A DNA stretch of 64,000 bases, taken from positions 190,866,270 through 190,930,269 of the forward strand of contig NC_081415.1 in the NCBI RefSeq assembly GCF_030272615.1. The letters are read 5' to 3'. The translations under genes were made by a program, and so were the position numbers. Each line of letters begins with the position of its first letter. The first letter of the stretch is position 1. Shown one piece after another: positions 33,070 through 44,304 of the stretch. Source of the DNA: Cryptomeria japonica. Taxonomy: Eukaryota; Streptophyta; Pinopsida; Cupressales; Cupressaceae. The notes below the pieces were generated by a model, which had not been told where the DNA came from, searched no databases, and saw nothing but the letters and a program-made list of their open reading frames with translations.

Positions 33070-33480
33070 ATCTCCCCCTTTGGCATTGATGGCAACACAA
33101 GATGGAAAAACCATCAAAGTGCCAAAACAGAAATGCCAAAAACCAAAAACCAACAATCTCCAAAAGAGATCATTAACCAGAAATCAAATTATAGATACAG
33201 AGAGTAATAATCTCTCCCCAAAATGACAATCTCTCCCTCAAAGGATAATGTGTTTTTCCATAACAATCTCTCCCCCTTTGACATCAAATGCCAAAGCAAT
33301 ACGAAAACTAGATTCATAGAGCGCATACAAAATACCAACTGATTACAAAATACCAACTACTCCCCCTGAGAAGTAGCTCTCCTCATCAAAGCTAAAAAAA
33401 AGTTTTCTTTGTTAATTATGTCGGTTGATGACAATCATCAACTGTCTAAGTCTCTACCGGTGGGGGTATAACCCCAAGTT
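33070..33480 (-). other. Copia-3 polypurine tract and 3' untranslated region
   Basis: The plus strand reads ATCTCCCCCTTTGGCATTGATGG right after the LTR, the complement of the purine tract. Further pyrimidine runs with the same CTCCCC core lie at about 33211, 33229, 33267 and 33360. No gene. Confidence 0.75.
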
Positions 33481-35000
33481 GCTCTTTGAGATATTAAAAA
33501 GTCTCCTTAGGCAAAGGCTTAGTAAAAATATCTGCAATCTGTTCTTTAGTATTCACATAAACCAACTTCATTCTTTTTCTTCAACATTTTCTTTTAGAAA
33601 ATTGAATTTGATAGAAACATGTTTAGTCTTTGAGTGAAATACTAGATTCTTAGATATATCAATTGTTGCCATATTATCACAGCAAATTTTTATAGGTTCC
33701 TTGCATTTTACCTTTATGTCCTTCAACATTTGTTTTATCCATATTACCTATGTGCAATTAGTTGTTGCTGCAACATATTCTGATTCTGATGTTGATAAAG
33801 ATGTGCAACTTTGTTTCTTGCTCAATCAAGATATTAATATGCTGCCAAGAAAAAATGCTCCGCCGGTGGTTCTTTTTCTGTCATCTACATCTCCTGCCCA
33901 ATTTGCATTTGTGTATGCACATAAATCAAAGTTTTCATCTCTAGGATACCATAATCCAAGATTTGTAGTGCCTTGTAGATACCGGAAAATCCTTTTCACT
34001 ATTGATTCATGATTTTCTTTAGGATTACTTGTAAATATTGAAACAATATATACTGTATTCATAATATCAGGTCTTTTTTGTGTCAAATACAGTAAACCTC
34101 CTATCATAGACTTGTACCTAGTCAAATTAACAGGTGTTGATTCATCGTTCAAAGATAATTTATTAGTTGTAGTCATAGGTGTGCTTGCCAGTTTAGAGTT
34201 TTCCATGCCAAATTTCTTTAGTAATTCCTTCAAGTACATTGATTGATTTATGAATATACCTTTATCAGTCTATGAGATTTGCAATCCTAACAAAGAATTT
34301 TATCTCTCCAATCATAGACATTTCAAATTCTTCCTGCATCTTTTTAGAAAAGTCTTTACACAATCTATCTTCTCCTCCAAAGATTATATCATCAAAAAAA
34401 ATTCAATAACCAAGATATCATCATTATTCACTTTGTAATATAGATTGTTGTCAGCATTACATTTAGTAATACCAATCTTCGAAAGATATTTGTCCAATCT
34501 AGCATACCAAGCTCTAGGAGCTTGCTTTAGTCCATACAAAGCTTTCCTTAACCTACAAACCATATCTTTGTCATCTGTTAATTAAAATCCATCAGGTCAT
34601 TCAATGTAAACTTCTTCTTCAAGATCACCATTCAAAAATGCACATTTCACATCCATTTGATATACTTTGTAGTTCTTGTGTGCTACAAAAGCTAAGAATA
34701 ATCTGATTGCCTCAATTCTAGCTACTGGTGCAAAGGTTTCATTATTCAACTCCTTCTTTCTGTGAATATCCCTTACACACTAATATTTCTTTATTTTTTA
34801 TTACCTTACCATCTTCATTAAGTTTATTTCTGAATACCCATTTAGTTCCAATTACATTTTTGTCTTTAGGTCGGGGAACTAATGTCCATGTGTTATTCTT
34901 TTCAATTTGTTCCAATTCATCTTCCATAGCTGTAATCTATTGTTTATCTTCACATGCCTCATTAACTGATGCTAGTTCAATTTGAGAAATAAGACATACC
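33481..35000 (-). pseudogene. Copia-3 reverse transcriptase and RNase H
   Basis: 34742-34927 is the RT start (NVIGTKWVFRNKLNEDGKVIKNKE). The central RT (34240-34740) is decayed but shows IYVEYQPDGF-like and ALYGLKQAPRAWY-like remnants. 33826-34239 reads GMENSKLASTPMTTTNKLS, MIGGLLYLTQKRPDIM, RIFRYLQGTTNLGLWYP and ANWAGDVDDRKRTTGGAFFLG, the RT-RNase H connection. Many stops. Confidence 0.85.
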
Positions 35001-36131
35001 TCTTCATTTTCCATTCTTCCTCTAGTCATAACTCCTTGATACTTGTTCCCAATTATCTGATTTTTCAGAGTGGTTCAATCTTACATACCAAGGTGTTTTT
35101 ACTTGCTACTATTCCTCAGTCACTGTGGAATTCTCAGATGATGCCGGTGTGACTAGATCAACAATCTGTATCGGTGTACTCATTATAGGTTCATTTGATA
35201 TTATCTGTATTGTCGGTTCAACATCCATGTACCTTGAATTTCTAAACTGATCATCAATCTTCACATTTGCACTCTCAATGATTTTCTACAATCTCTTATT
35301 AAAACATCTATATGCCTTGCTCTTAGATGAATAACCAAGAAATGTTCCTTCATCACTTCTAGGATCAAATTTGCCAATATACTCATCTCTTCTAATGTAG
35401 TATTTACTTCCAAATATTCTGAAATATTTAAGAGTAGGAGTATTACCAAACCATAGTTCATAAGCAGTCTTACCGATTTCACCTTTGATGTAAACTCTAT
35501 TGAATGTGTAAATTGTTGTATTCACTGCTTCTCTCCAATACACATGAGGTAGGTTTGCTTCTGATATCATGCTTCTAGCTGCATCCAAAATAGTAATGTT
35601 CTTTCTTTCCACAACTCCATTTTGTTGGGGTGTCCGAGGTGCTGATAACTATGTTTTGATCCCATTCACTTCACATAATGTATTAAATTCCTTAAATGTG
35701 AATTCACCTCCTTGATCTGATCGTAAACATTTGATTTTCTCACCAGTCTCATTCTCTACCATCACCTTGAATAGTTTGAATTTCCCAAAAGCTTCTGATT
35801 TCTCCTTGAGAAAAGTAACCCAACACATTCTAGAATAGTCATCAATGATTAGCATAAAATATCTATCTCCTTGTAAAATTCTAGTTCTTACTGGACCACA
35901 TAAATCAGTGTGAATTAAGTCAAGAACACTATTGGATTTACCTGGAATACTCTTAAAAGATGTTCTAACTTGCTTTCCAATTGGACATTCCTTACATACC
36001 GGATTGTGAGGTTTAACAATCTTAGATAAGTCCCTTGTTGCCTTAGTTGTACTGATTTTCACAATGCAATCAAAATTTACATGACAAAGTATCTTATGCC
36101 ATAACCAACTTTCATCAATATGTGCAATCAA
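35001..36131 (-). pseudogene. Copia-3 integrase and connector
   Basis: 35649-36131: SWLWHKILCHVNFDC, CKECPIGKQVRTSFKS, HTDLCGPVRTRILQGDRYFMLIIDDYSR (two catalytic Asp) and CLRSDQGGEFTFKEF. 35286-35612: RKNITILDAARSM, YWREAVNTTIYTFNRV and KAYRCFNKRL. The PQQNG(V)ERKN box is split by a stop at about 35648. Confidence 0.87.
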
Positions 36132-36391
36132 GCATGTCTTTCATAGTTATTCAAATGAAAGATATTACCTCTAGTCTTTTCATAGTTATTCATGATTTTG
36201 CATTTACCATTCTTGAATTGTAGCTGAAAACCTTTTTCAACTAATTGACCAACACTCAAAAGATTGTGCTTCAAACCTTCAACATAGTAAACATTATCAG
36301 TATTGTGATTACCATCAAAAGATATGGTGCCTTTTCCTCTGATCAAACAACCTTTATCATCTCCAAATCTTACTAGACCTCTATTGTATTC
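36132..36391 (-). pseudogene. Copia-3 protease C-terminal part
   Basis: This reads IRGKGTISFDGN, NTDNVYYVEGLKHNLLSVGQL and FQLQFKNGKCKI, the standard second half of Copia protease. It follows the catalytic DSG segment fused at the end of the gag ORF (36392-36480) after a stop at 36392. Confidence 0.85.
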
Positions 36392-37519
36392 CTAAAAGGT
36401 TAAGAATTTTCTTTTATCACCAGTCATATGATGTGAACATCCCGAATCAATGATCCATTCATCCTTATCTTCAATTTTAGCTGCCAGGGCCTGCTCTACC
36501 GGTTGAACAGTAGGTTCCGGTTGATCTTCTGTTATAGCAACAAAAGCCCATCCATTGTCTGTTGGTTCCTCATCAGAATCATCGGTAACTCCTTCATCAA
36601 CATAGTAACAAGATTTGTCTCTATTCTTCTTAAATTTGTATCTCTGATATTCAGGGTTAGGCTTATATGTTCTTTTAGCTTCTTCTTTCAATCTTGCATG
36701 TCTATCAGGACACCTAGATGCCATGTGACCAATATTATTGTAGTTAAAACATTTAAAGGGTGCTTTACCTTCATACTTACTTCCAATTGGACCTTTAGGC
36801 ATTTTCTTTGCAAATAGTGCTTCAAGTTCTTCTAGTTCTTCATTCTGTCTCCTGCTTTCTTCAAGTTCTCTTGCATAAAAGGATTTCCAATCAGATTTAT
36901 CAAATGATGATGATGTTGCAGATGATGTTGATGCCTTGAAAGCTAAATCTATCTTTATAGTAGCAACAAGACCAAATTCCTCAAGTTCAAAAGCTAATAG
37001 TTTTCCAACCAAGGTGTCTCTAGATACTGATGTTGGTGGCAATGCCTTAGAAACAATTTCATCTTCACTTAAGGTTCCTCCACAACATTGTATACCCAAA
37101 ACAATTTCATTTACTCTTTCCATAAAAGCAGAAATTCTTTCATCTTCTTCCATTTTCAGATTTTCATACCTGACCCAGAAGTATTCTAGTTTTGCAATTT
37201 TGACTGTGGTATCACCTTCATTCAATGTTTCCAATTTATCCCAAATAGCTTTAGTAGTAGATCTATCTGATAGTCCCATGATTTGTTGATCTGACAATGC
37301 ACTTAAAAGTTCTTCTCTAGCTTTGCAGTCATTTTCCTCATCTTTAGCCAAGGTTGGTGGAATAGATTGACCTTGAGCAGGAGCAATATAACCATTCTTT
37401 GTAACATCCCATATGTACTTTCCAATGTAGTTCAAATGTGTCTCCATCCTGATCTTCCATATGACATAGTTAGTTCCATCAATTTTAGGATTGTCCTTCC
37501 TGAAATAGTTAGAAGACAT
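36392..37519 (-). CDS. Copia-3 gag (with start of protease)
   Basis: An uninterrupted 375-codon ORF, the longest clean TE frame here. The ATG at 37519 opens MSSNYFRKDNPKIDGTNYVI, 45 bp inside the primer site. The UBN2-type capsid spans residues about 20-180; the CCHC region CFNYNNIGHMASRC at about residue 260 has its second Cys changed to Tyr; the catalytic WIIDSGCSHHMTGD is near the end (about residue 355). The TAG at 36392 (after FLTF) is probably a decayed Gln codon, since gag and pol are normally one frame in Copia. The knuckle mutation suggests loss of function despite the open frame. Confidence 0.85.
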   Translation of the reverse strand: MSSNYFRKDNPKIDGTNYVIWKIRMETHLNYIGKYIWDVTKNGYIAPAQGQSIPPTLAKDEENDCKAREELLSALSDQQIMGLSDRSTTKAIWDKLETLNEGDTTVKIAKLEYFWVRYENLKMEEDERISAFMERVNEIVLGIQCCGGTLSEDEIVSKALPPTSVSRDTLVGKLLAFELEEFGLVATIKIDLAFKASTSSATSSSFDKSDWKSFYARELEESRRQNEELEELEALFAKKMPKGPIGSKYEGKAPFKCFNYNNIGHMASRCPDRHARLKEEAKRTYKPNPEYQRYKFKKNRDKSCYYVDEGVTDDSDEEPTDNGWAFVAITEDQPEPTVQPVEQALAAKIEDKDEWIIDSGCSHHMTGDKRKFLTF

Positions 37520-37562
37520 TGGATTTCCTCAAGTTGTTAAACTTCTGCAAAAAGAGGACTAG

Positions 37563-37574
37563 GCTCTGATACCA
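37563..37574 (-). other. Primer binding site, tRNA-iMet type (Copia-3)
   Basis: Element-sense TGGTATCAGAGC, two bases from the LTR edge at 37577. Confidence 0.93.
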
Positions 37575-37576
37575 AT

Positions 37577-38629
37577 TGTTAGGTCCCAGAGACAACTCAG
37601 AGGGGAGGGGGGTGAATCAGTTGTCCAATAAATACAAACCAAAACTAACTTAACCAAACTTAATGCTTAATGTCGGTAAACCAAACTTTAATGTCGGTAG
37701 ACAATTTAACAATTAATTGCAGTACCGGTAAAGTTTAATGCATGAAATAGAAAGACAAATAACATACACAACAATAACATAGTCATTTGTACATGGAAAC
37801 CCTATAAGGGGAAAACCACGGTGGGAAACCTTACCCACAATCAGATGATACTACTGTAGATAGTATGTGTGTACAACATGGAGTCTGCACATGCAGAAAG
37901 GCCAACTGCCTAGAGCTCACTGCTCAATCACAAAATGGGAGTCGCACTGACTACAATTGGATGGTTAAATCCAATGATAATGTACTGCTCAAAATAGCAT
38001 CTTCATATGTTGTATTTAGTACCGGTTTAGCTCTGATATGCCTTCTTCAAACCTTCCTTCAATCTTGGATGATGTCTGCGTGTATAGTTCTACTTATATT
38101 CGCATATATCTTATTACAATCCTTTTCCACACTCTTCCACCTAATCTCATAAATGAGATCTTACATATATACCAAAACCTAAACCAAATGAGTAGGTCAA
38201 CTCACTAAGATATTACAATAAAATCAATTACAAATGAAACAATATCCGATGCATCATGTCGGCTCAATGCATTTACAATAATAACAAATCATCTTCATGA
38301 CATGTCATGCTGATTTGCAATAGATATGGTTGTCGGTGCATAACCTGGACCTATTTGCCAGTAACAACAAATATGCAAACCCAAATAAACCAATGAACAA
38401 ATCACCAAAACCAAGTGTTCAAAAAATCTCTTCAACATAACCAAGTAATCTCCAAGTCATTCCAAGTGCCAGTGAACAATATAACCTATCGGTGAACCAG
38501 ATACCAGTGACTGTGCATAAGTCACTGAACGTGTTGGTGAACATAAATAAGAATCTCCAAGTGCTGATAAGTGTTGAAAAATGTTGACATCAATGACAAA
38601 ACCATATCAACATATCCAAAATACCAACA
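37577..38629 (-). repeat. 5' LTR of Copia-3
   Basis: 1053 bp, TGTTAGGTCCCAG to AATACCAACA (plus strand), followed by the TSD ATATC. The conserved hairpin is at 37821-37838. Confidence 0.94.
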
Positions 38630-38634
38630 ATATC

Positions 38635-39413
38635 CTCTTCCTCCTTGAAATCTTCCTCCAGAAAATCTTTCACCTCTACCTCTACTCATGTCTTTTGTTT
38701 ATCTTTTCTTCTGCCTTTAGGGCATACTAGTAAGCATCTTCAACACTCTGTAATTTGATCAAACTGAGTTTATCTTGTATAGACACCCTCAATCCATCCA
38801 AATATCTTGTAACTTGTTCAACTTCATCGTCAATATGTCCAGATTTGATATTCAACATGTAAAATACTTCAGTGTATTCCTTCACACTATATTCCTTCTA
38901 TCTCAAATTCTGCAACTTCTGGAACAGATTCACTTGATAATCAGCTGGCATAAATTTTGATTTCAATTTAGAAATCATCCGATCCCATGTCTTCATCTTT
39001 TCCTTACCTCTTCTTTGTCTATCAACATGCAAATGCTCCCACCAAAGAGATGCATGAACTTTCAACCAAGTATAGGCATATTTCACCTTCCTTTCTTCTA
39101 CAATGTTTTCAAAATAAAAATATTTCTCCATCCCCGAGATCCAATCCATCAATTCATCTGAATCCAACTTTCCATCATATTTTGGTGGGGTAAAATGAGT
39201 TTTAGTATTCACCCTCCTCAAATCCCTCAAAAACGTTTCCTCATCTGGATCAACCGCCGGTGGGCTTACTTGTTTTGTCGGGGCTTCTTCTCTTTCATCT
39301 TCACTTACATCTTCAATGTGTTGGCCTCTTCTTTGGGTTGTCTCCATAGATTCTAACTTGGCTACTATTCCTCGCAACATTTCCATCACAATAGGGTCTA
39401 CATTCCCACGCAC
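38635..39413 (-). pseudogene. Gypsy-B gag N-terminal and capsid part
   Basis: The ATG-type frame at 39413 reads MRGNVDPIVMEMLRGIVAKL, a coiled N-terminus, then the capsid: PPKYDGKLDSDELMDWISGMEKYF, ERKVKYAYTWLKVHASLWWEHL and GKEKMKTWDRMISKLKSKF. After a TAG at 38898 it continues (KEYTEVFYML, RYLDGLRVSIQDKL, EDAYQYALKAEEK) to the Arg-rich region where Copia-3 enters. Confidence 0.87.
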
Positions 39414-39540
39414 TCCACCATTCCTAGTTCCTCTTCACACCATCTTTACGCCAGTCCTCTGCAGTCACAAGTCGGATCCACAGTCCACCACTCTACAACA
39501 AAATTCTTAGGAAAACAGAACCTCCAGAAGGAAAACTCAC

Positions 39541-39551
39541 TCAGATACCAC
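39541..39551 (-). other. Primer binding site of Gypsy-B
   Basis: The plus strand reads TCAGATACCAC, giving element-sense GTGGTATCTGA, close to the tRNA-iMet type TGGTATCAGA. Slightly decayed. Confidence 0.6.
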
Positions 39552-39552
39552 T

Positions 39553-39892
39553 TAAAGCAATCACCTATTAGGAGGGACCTCAAAGAGATCAATCCAGACC
39601 GGTCAACAAGAGTAAACACATTGGAAACATAAGGACATGAAGGCAATGCAGAACAGATTGAATTATAACATGAAAATTGATTACAACCAACCGGTAACAA
39701 CTAGGTTACAGAAACTGGGGAATAAGGAAGATGATCAAGTCTTCAAGTAATCCAACTCCATAGGTTTTGGTGGGCTAAATTCGAGACACACAGAAAGAAA
39801 TCTTGAAATTGCAAACAGAAAGAAAAACATAAAGGAAATATTTTTGGTTGATGCAAGATTTCTATGAACCGGAGATGCTCCTGCATCAACCA
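39553..39892 (-). repeat. 5' LTR of Gypsy-B
   Basis: About 340 bp. The outer end is well placed: element-sense TGGTTGATGCAGGAGC starts at 39892 and interrupts an open frame of the neighbour. The inner end near 39553 lacks a clear CA. A 10-bp inverted repeat GGTTGATGCA/TGCATCAACC (39846-39855, 39882-39891) lies at the outer end. Confidence 0.65.
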
Positions 39893-41667
39893 TTATGATA
39901 GGTAGGTATGGGAGAGGATTGGGTAACACATGGAAGACACATGGTAGGAGGAATGAAAGAAGAGTAGTTTCCCTCTTGACTAACATTCGTAGGTATAGGA
40001 GAAGATTGGGTAACAAAGGGAAGACTCATGGTAGGGGGAATGAAAGAAGAGGAGTTTCCCCCTTGACTAACATTCATAGGTAAAGGAGAACATTGGGTAA
40101 CAAATGAAGGACTCATGGTAGGGGGAATGAAAGGAGAGGAGTTTCCCCCTTGACCAAAATTCATAGGTATTACATTGTATGTAGAGGTAGCCATAATGTT
40201 TGATGTAAATGCAGGGACACTAGCCATAGGAGTAGTCAAATGAATGGAATGATTAACTTGACTAGGAGGTTGTATAACCTAGGGCTTCAACACAACTCTT
40301 CATGGGCATAATATTAGAATCAACAATATGAGCAATACAACACAAGATATCAACACCAAATTTATCACTTTGAAACATTCTTTTTAATCCTTAAATCAAT
40401 GGGAGAGCTTCACTTTTCGGGTATTGTTGACTCATCCATTATTGAAGATCTTAAAATTGATTATCAATTTTCTCCAATTGGTCAATGGAAACCCTTGTTA
40501 GTGATTCCTCCACATCATAAGAATTAATTAAAGAATGAGGATAGACGGGGACATTTGTAAGATTGGAAGACCCACCAATATCATGGAAAAAGTTATCCAA
40601 ATTAGGCTCCATCTCCTCGATAATTAAAACTTGGGAATACTTAATTATACAAATTCTTGTCATGGGGATACTATAGGTTGGACTAATATTAGTAAAACTC
40701 ATGCACTAAGGGAGGGAAATTGAAAATTTGAAATTTGAAATTTGAAATCTAAGTTGCAAAATAATTGAATAATGCAAAATTCTAGGAAAAATGATTACTC
40801 AGTTAAATGAAGAAATTGATTGAAAAGATGTAATACCCTATGCAATATGAATTTAAAATTAAGATTATGTAAGAATAACCTCTTAATTTAAAATTCAAAT
40901 TACCCAGTTGGAGATTGAAATTTAAATTTAAAATTAGAGTTGAAAATGACCTCTTAATTTTAAAATTTAAATTGGCAATTATGATGTTGAAACTCCAACT
41001 TGGTTTTTGATCTTAAACCAACCTAGAATCAATATAATTTCACAAATATTTGGATTTAAATAGTAAAATACCACCAAAAAAAGCTCCCAAAATTTGGGGA
41101 GAAAAAGTCACGACCAAGACGCATGCCTCTTGGTCCGACCAAAATTTTGCCATATTTTTAGGGAAGCAAGATATTGTGATTCTAAAGCGAATTCCAGAAG
41201 GATGTGGAAATCCAATATGTCTAGATGTGCAAAATCGGGCCTTGAAATTCAAAATAGGATGTAATTAGGGTATTTGATGAAATGATTAATTGAAAGGATA
41301 AAATAGAAAGGGGCACACCTAGGGCTAAGGGCCCAATTTTATGATGTGAAGGGGGATAAAAGAAAGCTTCATATTTAAATTTAAAAATTAGGGTTTGTTT
41401 CATTAACCACTTTATTTTAAAATTTAAATTTGAAATTCAAATTTGTTCCAAGATTGTAATTTTGAATTTGTATTGAACTTAACAACTAAATGCGAAGAGG
41501 GAAATTCAAAATTTAAACAACCCACAAGCTCAATTTTTTTAAATTAAAGATTAGGGTTTTTTAAATCAACCACTCAATTTTAAATTTTGATTGAAATTTG
41601 AAGATGTAGATGAAAATTTGAAATGTAAAATTGAAGAGAACTCATATATGAAACAATTAACCTAAAT
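39893..41667 (-). pseudogene. Unidentified gag-like fragment with leader
   Basis: On the minus strand a frame at 40702-40451 opens MSFTNISPTYSIPMTRICII and contains EPNLDNFFHDIGGSSN and VEESLTRVSIDQLEKIDNQF; after stops, a second open piece at 40239-39893 carries three 29-residue repeats. The remainder (40710-41667) is AT-rich with stuttered AATTTGAAATTTG and TTTAAATTTAAAATT runs and no frame I can support. The arrangement (leader, then Ser/Pro/Asn-rich N-terminal gag) suggests the 5' part of another retroelement into which Gypsy-B inserted. No zinc knuckle or pol motif remains, so family and function are open. Confidence 0.45.
39900..40165 (-). repeat. Three 87-bp tandem repeats in coding frame
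   Basis: The landmark GAG(G/T)AGTTTCCC(C/T)CTT recurs at 39964, 40051 and 40138, exactly 87 bp apart. Each unit encodes 29 residues of the form (M/T)N(V/F)(S/G)Q(G/E)GNSSSFIPPTMS. Unit length is a multiple of three and the frame is kept. Confidence 0.92.
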
Positions 41668-42775
41668 TATGCAAATACAACTGCTAGGCATGTCTTCTCT
41701 ATTGATGTATAGTTCAATTCATAGCCTACAAGTGTTCTTCTATTACAATACACTACTCTTTCTTTACCTTCTTCATCATGCTATGTTAAAAGAGCTCCTA
41801 ATGATACATTTGTCGCTGAGATGTAAAGGAAAAATGGTTTCCCTTTGGTTGGTGACACAAGTACTAGATGATTCATCAGATATTCTTTAATTTGCATTAA
41901 ATATTCTTCACATGTATGATCCCATTTGAATGGAACATTCTTATGTAAAAGATGAGTGAATGGATGACATCTATTTGCCAATTGAGAGACAAATCTTTTG
42001 ATTGATTGCAATATTCCTTGTAGAGAATGCAATTGACTTATGTTTTTAGGTGACTCCATTTCCATGATAGCTTTGACCTTTTCTGGATCTACTTCAATTC
42101 CACGAGCTGATATAATGTACCCAAGAAGTTTTTCAGAGGTTACTCCAAATGCACATTTAATTGGATTCAATCTTAACTGATATTGTTCTAGCCTATCAAA
42201 GATCTTGCCCAAGATGTTCAAATGTTATTTCCTTGTATGCGATTTTGCAAGTATATCATCTACATAATCTTTGATAAATGTATGCATCATATCATGAAAA
42301 ATTGTTGTCATGGCTCTTTGATAAGTTGATCCTGCATTCTTAAGCCCAAATGGCATAACATTCCAACAGTAGGTACCCCATGCACAAGTCAATGTTGTCT
42401 TTTCTTGATCTTCAGGGGCAATTCTTATTTGATTGTATCCCGAGAATCCATCCATTAATGAAAACATCTCATGTCCTGCTGATAAGTCCACAATTATATC
42501 AATATTGGGTAGTGGGACATGCCATGTTCAAATCTCTGAAATCGATGCAACTCTTATACTTTTATATGGCTTTGACATTGGCACAATGCTTGAAACCCAT
42601 TTTGGATAGGCAAAAGGTCTTATGAAACCCACATCCAATAGTTTCTTTAGCTCAACTTTTACAAGGAGAGCGATGTGTGGATGCATCTTCCTTAGCTTTT
42701 GTTTAATTGGTTTTGCTTTTAGATCTAGATTGAGATTATGCATGATAAGATCTAGATCAAGTCCTAGCATGTCTG
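41668..42775 (-). pseudogene. Gypsy-C reverse transcriptase and partial RNase H
   Basis: 42528-42770: HPHIALLVKVELKKLLDVGF, AYPKWVSSIVPMSKP. 42225-42491: MFSLMDGFSGYNQIRIAPEDQ, MPFGLKNAGSTYQRAM and the catalytic YVDDILAKS (about 42245). 41781-42221: IFDRLEQYQLRLNPIKCAFGV, LLGYIISARGIEVDPEKVKAI and LYISATNVSLGALLT. RNase H continues below 41781 (RRTLVGYELNYTSIEKTCLAVVFA) and stops matching at about 41668. The two Tat elements align closely, which helps read both. Confidence 0.9.
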
Positions 42776-44304
42776 CATAGGACCAAGCAAAATTTACCTA
42801 TCTTTGTCTGAAGAATGCTATGTATTCTTTCCTTTCTTCATCTGATAATGATGCAACAGGATGAAGTATCTTGGGATCCTTTGTTGTGCCAATGTTTATT
42901 TCTTTTGTTGACTCTATTAGAATAGTAGATCTCTCTTGAAAATATGGAGGGAGGATGTCAAATTTTCCATATTCTGGTGCCTCAAAGAGGTTTTCACCGT
43001 CAGATACGTCCTTTATTTTTCCTCTTGATTGATCTAGTGTTGCCATGAAATGGTTTTCAGCACTAGGTCTTTTTTCTTGTTTTATTTCAATTTTGCGACT
43101 GGAAAGATTGGCATTCTCCTGACTACAAGAAACGTTACTTGATTCTGCCTTGGAAGATATCTTAGTTGTTATGGGTTCGATAACATTAAGATATATAGCT
43201 AATTCATGGTCATTGGAAAAGACATCCAATTCAGGGTTTTCTAGGTTATCCCAATCAATTAGTTCTGGATGAAGAAGTGGTAAGTCATAGTCACTATCAT
43301 TGTTAGGTTCTTCAAGGTTCATGACATAATAGTCATAATTTGGCATAGAGTAGGTAATTTCATAGATAGAACGCTCTTGAGGATAGTCTCTCCCAACTTC
43401 TCTCCAAATAGTTCTAACAAAATTAGTATTGGTATTTTGTGGTTCACAATCAAGTGACTCTTCATCTAACGTTTGTCCCTCAAGTGAATAAATTATATCA
43501 ACACATACATCTTTAATACTGTAAGTTCCTTCTTGATTATTTTCAATAGATTCATTTGTATTTTGAAGTTGACATACTTGTGTACATGACATAGAGTATT
43601 GTTTTTCTTTCTATCTTCTCTCAAACTCATCTTCTTCTGGACTAGTAGTCAATCCTGCTTGACTATCTATTAGTTCCTCCATGGTTCTTCCATACCTTTG
43701 TACATCTTTCTCATCATTTTATAGAAATTTGATATTTCCTGATACTTGATCAATAACTCTTTGTGTTTCTTGTGGTGTTACTTTTTTGTTTTTTTCATCC
43801 CCTTTCTTTTGTTGTTTTTTATATGCCTCTTCCTGCTGAATTTTTAGTTCTTCTTGTCTTCTTTCTAACTCTATCCTTTGTTTTGTGAAAGATGAGTTTT
43901 CATTTGTAATAGCCACTTTCTCTTCATCCTTTTCTTCACGTGATACACTAGATGATAGATTTGGACCCCATTCATATTCATTTGAATATGTCTCTGAACC
44001 ATTGTCTAAGATTACACCACTATACCATACAGGAATATTGTATGGTGCAAATAGTTCTCTGATTTTGGCCATCTCTTCTTGCACTTCTTCTGGAATATCT
44101 TGCTCAGATTCAACACTTGTTTGTTTTCCTTGAACTTGTTTGCAATATTATTCTTCTCTTTTGATTGCAAGTTCTTCCTATTGTTTCTCATATTCTTCTT
44201 GTTTTTGTTTTTCGGCTACTATTTGTGCTGCTTGGTGTAGCTTTTCTTGCCATGGTTCTTCTTTAGGGACTGCTTTCTTTCTCCACCTTGGTTGTTGATA
44301 ATTA
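42776..44304 (-). pseudogene. Gypsy-C acidic linker between G-patch and RT
   Basis: 42798-43592 is an open 264-codon frame, acidic, with HPELIDWDNLENPELDVF, the counterpart of the HHQLIDWDHEGP box in Gypsy-A, and FDILPPYFQERSTILIES (Gypsy-A has LDILPASYEENSSILVEE). 43719-44084 is open and Gln/Glu/Lys-rich (ERRQEELKIQQEEAYKKQQ), probably coiled coil. Conservation of the boxes between two diverged elements shows the linker is a real polyprotein segment of unknown role. Confidence 0.75.

Larger units (their letters stand above)
32844..38629 (-). mobile_element. Copia-3, Ty1/Copia element inserted in Gypsy-B gag
   Basis: A 5.8-kb minus-strand Copia element with a perfect 5-bp duplication ATATC (32839-32843 and 38630-38634). 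It has the tRNA-iMet primer site, an intact-length gag ORF, and degraded protease, integrase, RT and RNase H. The 5' LTR is complete (1053 bp); the 3' LTR keeps only its inner 226 bp. Confidence 0.94.
29580..39892 (-). mobile_element. Gypsy-B, chromovirus-like Ty3/Gypsy element, split and truncated
   Basis: Minus-strand element in two pieces (29580-32843 and 38635-39892) around Copia-3. Order: 5' LTR, tRNA-Met-like primer site, gag, protease, RT, RNase H, integrase. The 3' end (integrase tail, any chromodomain, 3' LTR) is missing beyond the Copia-2 insertion and is not found to the left of it. The gag and integrase style (WWENL-type gag, HPRDI after integrase) points to the chromovirus group; without the C-terminus the lineage stays open. 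Confidence 0.85.

Noticed and set aside
39846-39891. TIRs of a small DNA transposon (GGTTGATGCA/TGCATCAACC)
   Set aside because: Only 10-bp arms 26 bp apart at the outer end of the Gypsy-B LTR; too small and better explained as LTR structure.
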